Shown here: piece by piece, positions 63,576 through 64,000 of the stretch | Layout: every line of letters begins with the position of its first letter | How positions within the stretch are numbered: the stretch's first letter is position 1 | NCBI RefSeq assembly: GCF_015291625.1 | Contig: NZ_CP030047.1 | Span: 6,386,001 to 6,450,000, forward strand | Direction of reading: 5' to 3' | DNA: 64,000 nucleotides | Origin: Bradyrhizobium sp. CCBAU 53421 | GTDB taxonomy: Bacteria > Pseudomonadota > Alphaproteobacteria > Rhizobiales > Xanthobacteraceae | Notes under the pieces: model-generated | Seen by the model: only the letters and a program-made list of their open reading frames with translations | Told to the model about the DNA's origin: nothing | Databases searched by the model: none | Made by a program: the position numbers and the translations under genes

Positions 63576-64000
63576 ATGGACGTCAATCGCCGCCACCTGA
63601 TCGGAGCCTCAGCCGCCGGCGCAGCCGGCGCGCTTGCGATGTCGTCGGATGCAGCGCGCGCCGCGCAATCCGCCGGCTCGCTCGGCCGCGACGTCACGCA
63701 ATACGGCGTGCGTCCGGGCAGCCCCGACGACCAGACCCGCAATCTGCAGCGCGCGATCGACGATGCCGCGCGCGCGCAGGTGCCGCTGGCGTTCCCGCCG
63801 GGCGTCTACCGCACCGGCCTGTTGCGGCTTGCGCCGGGCAGCCAGCTGATCGGCGTCCGCGGCGCCAGCCGGCTGGTGTTCAACGGCGGCGCCTCGCTGC
63901 TCGAAGGCGAAAGCGCCGGCGGCGTCGTCCTGATGGGCCTCACCTTCGACGGCGGCAACGTCCCGCTGCCGAACCGGCGCGGCCTCGTGCATTGCCTGTC
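63576..64000 (+). CDS. Tat-exported TIGR03808-type protein, 3' end outside window
   Basis: The gene is cut by the window end; 141 codons are visible. The N-terminus has a twin-arginine signal, MDVNRRHLIGASAAGAAGAL, pointing to folded export by TatABC. After the signal comes a pectin-lyase-like start: DVTQYGVRPGSPDDQTRNLQ, FPPGVYRTGLLRL and VLMGLTFDGGNVPL. This is the beginning of a right-handed beta-helix and matches the TIGR03808 family of Tat-translocated repeat proteins. The substrate, if any, is unknown. The ATG at 63576 is chosen because the signal begins there. Confidence 0.87.
   Translation, partial: MDVNRRHLIGASAAGAAGALAMSSDAARAAQSAGSLGRDVTQYGVRPGSPDDQTRNLQRAIDDAARAQVPLAFPPGVYRTGLLRLAPGSQLIGVRGASRLVFNGGASLLEGESAGGVVLMGLTFDGGNVPLPNRRGLVHCL

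Overview
The window reads as chromosomal DNA of an alphaproteobacterium of the Bradyrhizobium type (Nitrobacteraceae). The basis is the high GC content with strong GC at third codon positions, a MucR-family regulator, an LpsL-type UDP-glucuronate epimerase, DUF2336/DUF1491/DUF5330/DUF4332 proteins, an EcfG-type promoter, a FixK-type box, and many dispersed palindromic elements of the kind scattered through Bradyrhizobium genomes. No rRNA, tRNA, CRISPR array or complete insertion sequence was seen.

Layout. 0-9.1 kb: an envelope polysaccharide region (O-antigen-ligase-like membrane protein, calcineurin-type phosphatase, TPR-like protein, polyprenyl-phosphate sugar transferase, UDP-glucuronate 4-epimerase), interrupted at 5.3-7.7 kb by a gene-poor, lower-GC patch. 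That patch carries three small helical proteins sharing one motif, one of them an orphan IS3 OrfA-like protein. 9.1-12.9 kb: small, mostly membrane or coiled-coil proteins, Ku with a divergent EcfG-promoted 50-residue membrane protein, and an orphan Flp pilin. 13.2-16.1 kb: a ThDP-dependent enzyme and an NDH-2-like flavoprotein. 16.3-22.2 kb: a branched-chain-amide-type ABC importer (two paralogous binding proteins, LivH, LivM and a single-chain LivG-LivF ATPase). 22.8-31.7 kb: DHA2 exporter, YcgN-family protein, bifunctional PBP1A, a DUF1214/DUF1254 pair, an MBL-fold hydrolase divergent from a LysR regulator, and a lipoprotein operon. 32-41 kb: DUF2336, DUF1491, ankyrin protein, PAS histidine kinase with a peptidoglycan-binding partner, SufE, MucR. 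41-47 kb: GT-C-like membrane protein, class II aldolase, M20 peptidase, HerA-like ATPase. 47.6-57.7 kb: housekeeping metabolism, with folP-folB-folK followed by the methylmalonyl-CoA mutase set (mutA, a GFA gene, mutB, meaB) and pcp. 57.7-63.3 kb: an accessory-looking segment (covalent-flavin oxidoreductase, alpha/beta-hydrolase-adenylate cyclase fusion, DUF1254-DUF1214 protein, small secreted protein with a FixK-type box). The window ends in a Tat-exported TIGR03808-type protein.

How genes work together. The folate genes overlap or nearly abut and form one operon. MutA, MutB and MeaB supply the propionate/branched-chain carbon route into succinyl-CoA. The five transporter genes form one importer unit with a hairpin between the first binding protein and the permeases. 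The most notable non-textbook signals are the motif-sharing small proteins at 5.3-6.9 kb, the EcfG promoter beside ku, the repeated pcp 3' end bracketing the 57.7-61.1 kb insertion, the hydrolase-cyclase fusion with an altered transition-state residue, and the FixK-type box at 62.78 kb. None of these proves a new system. Each is stated below with a decisive check.
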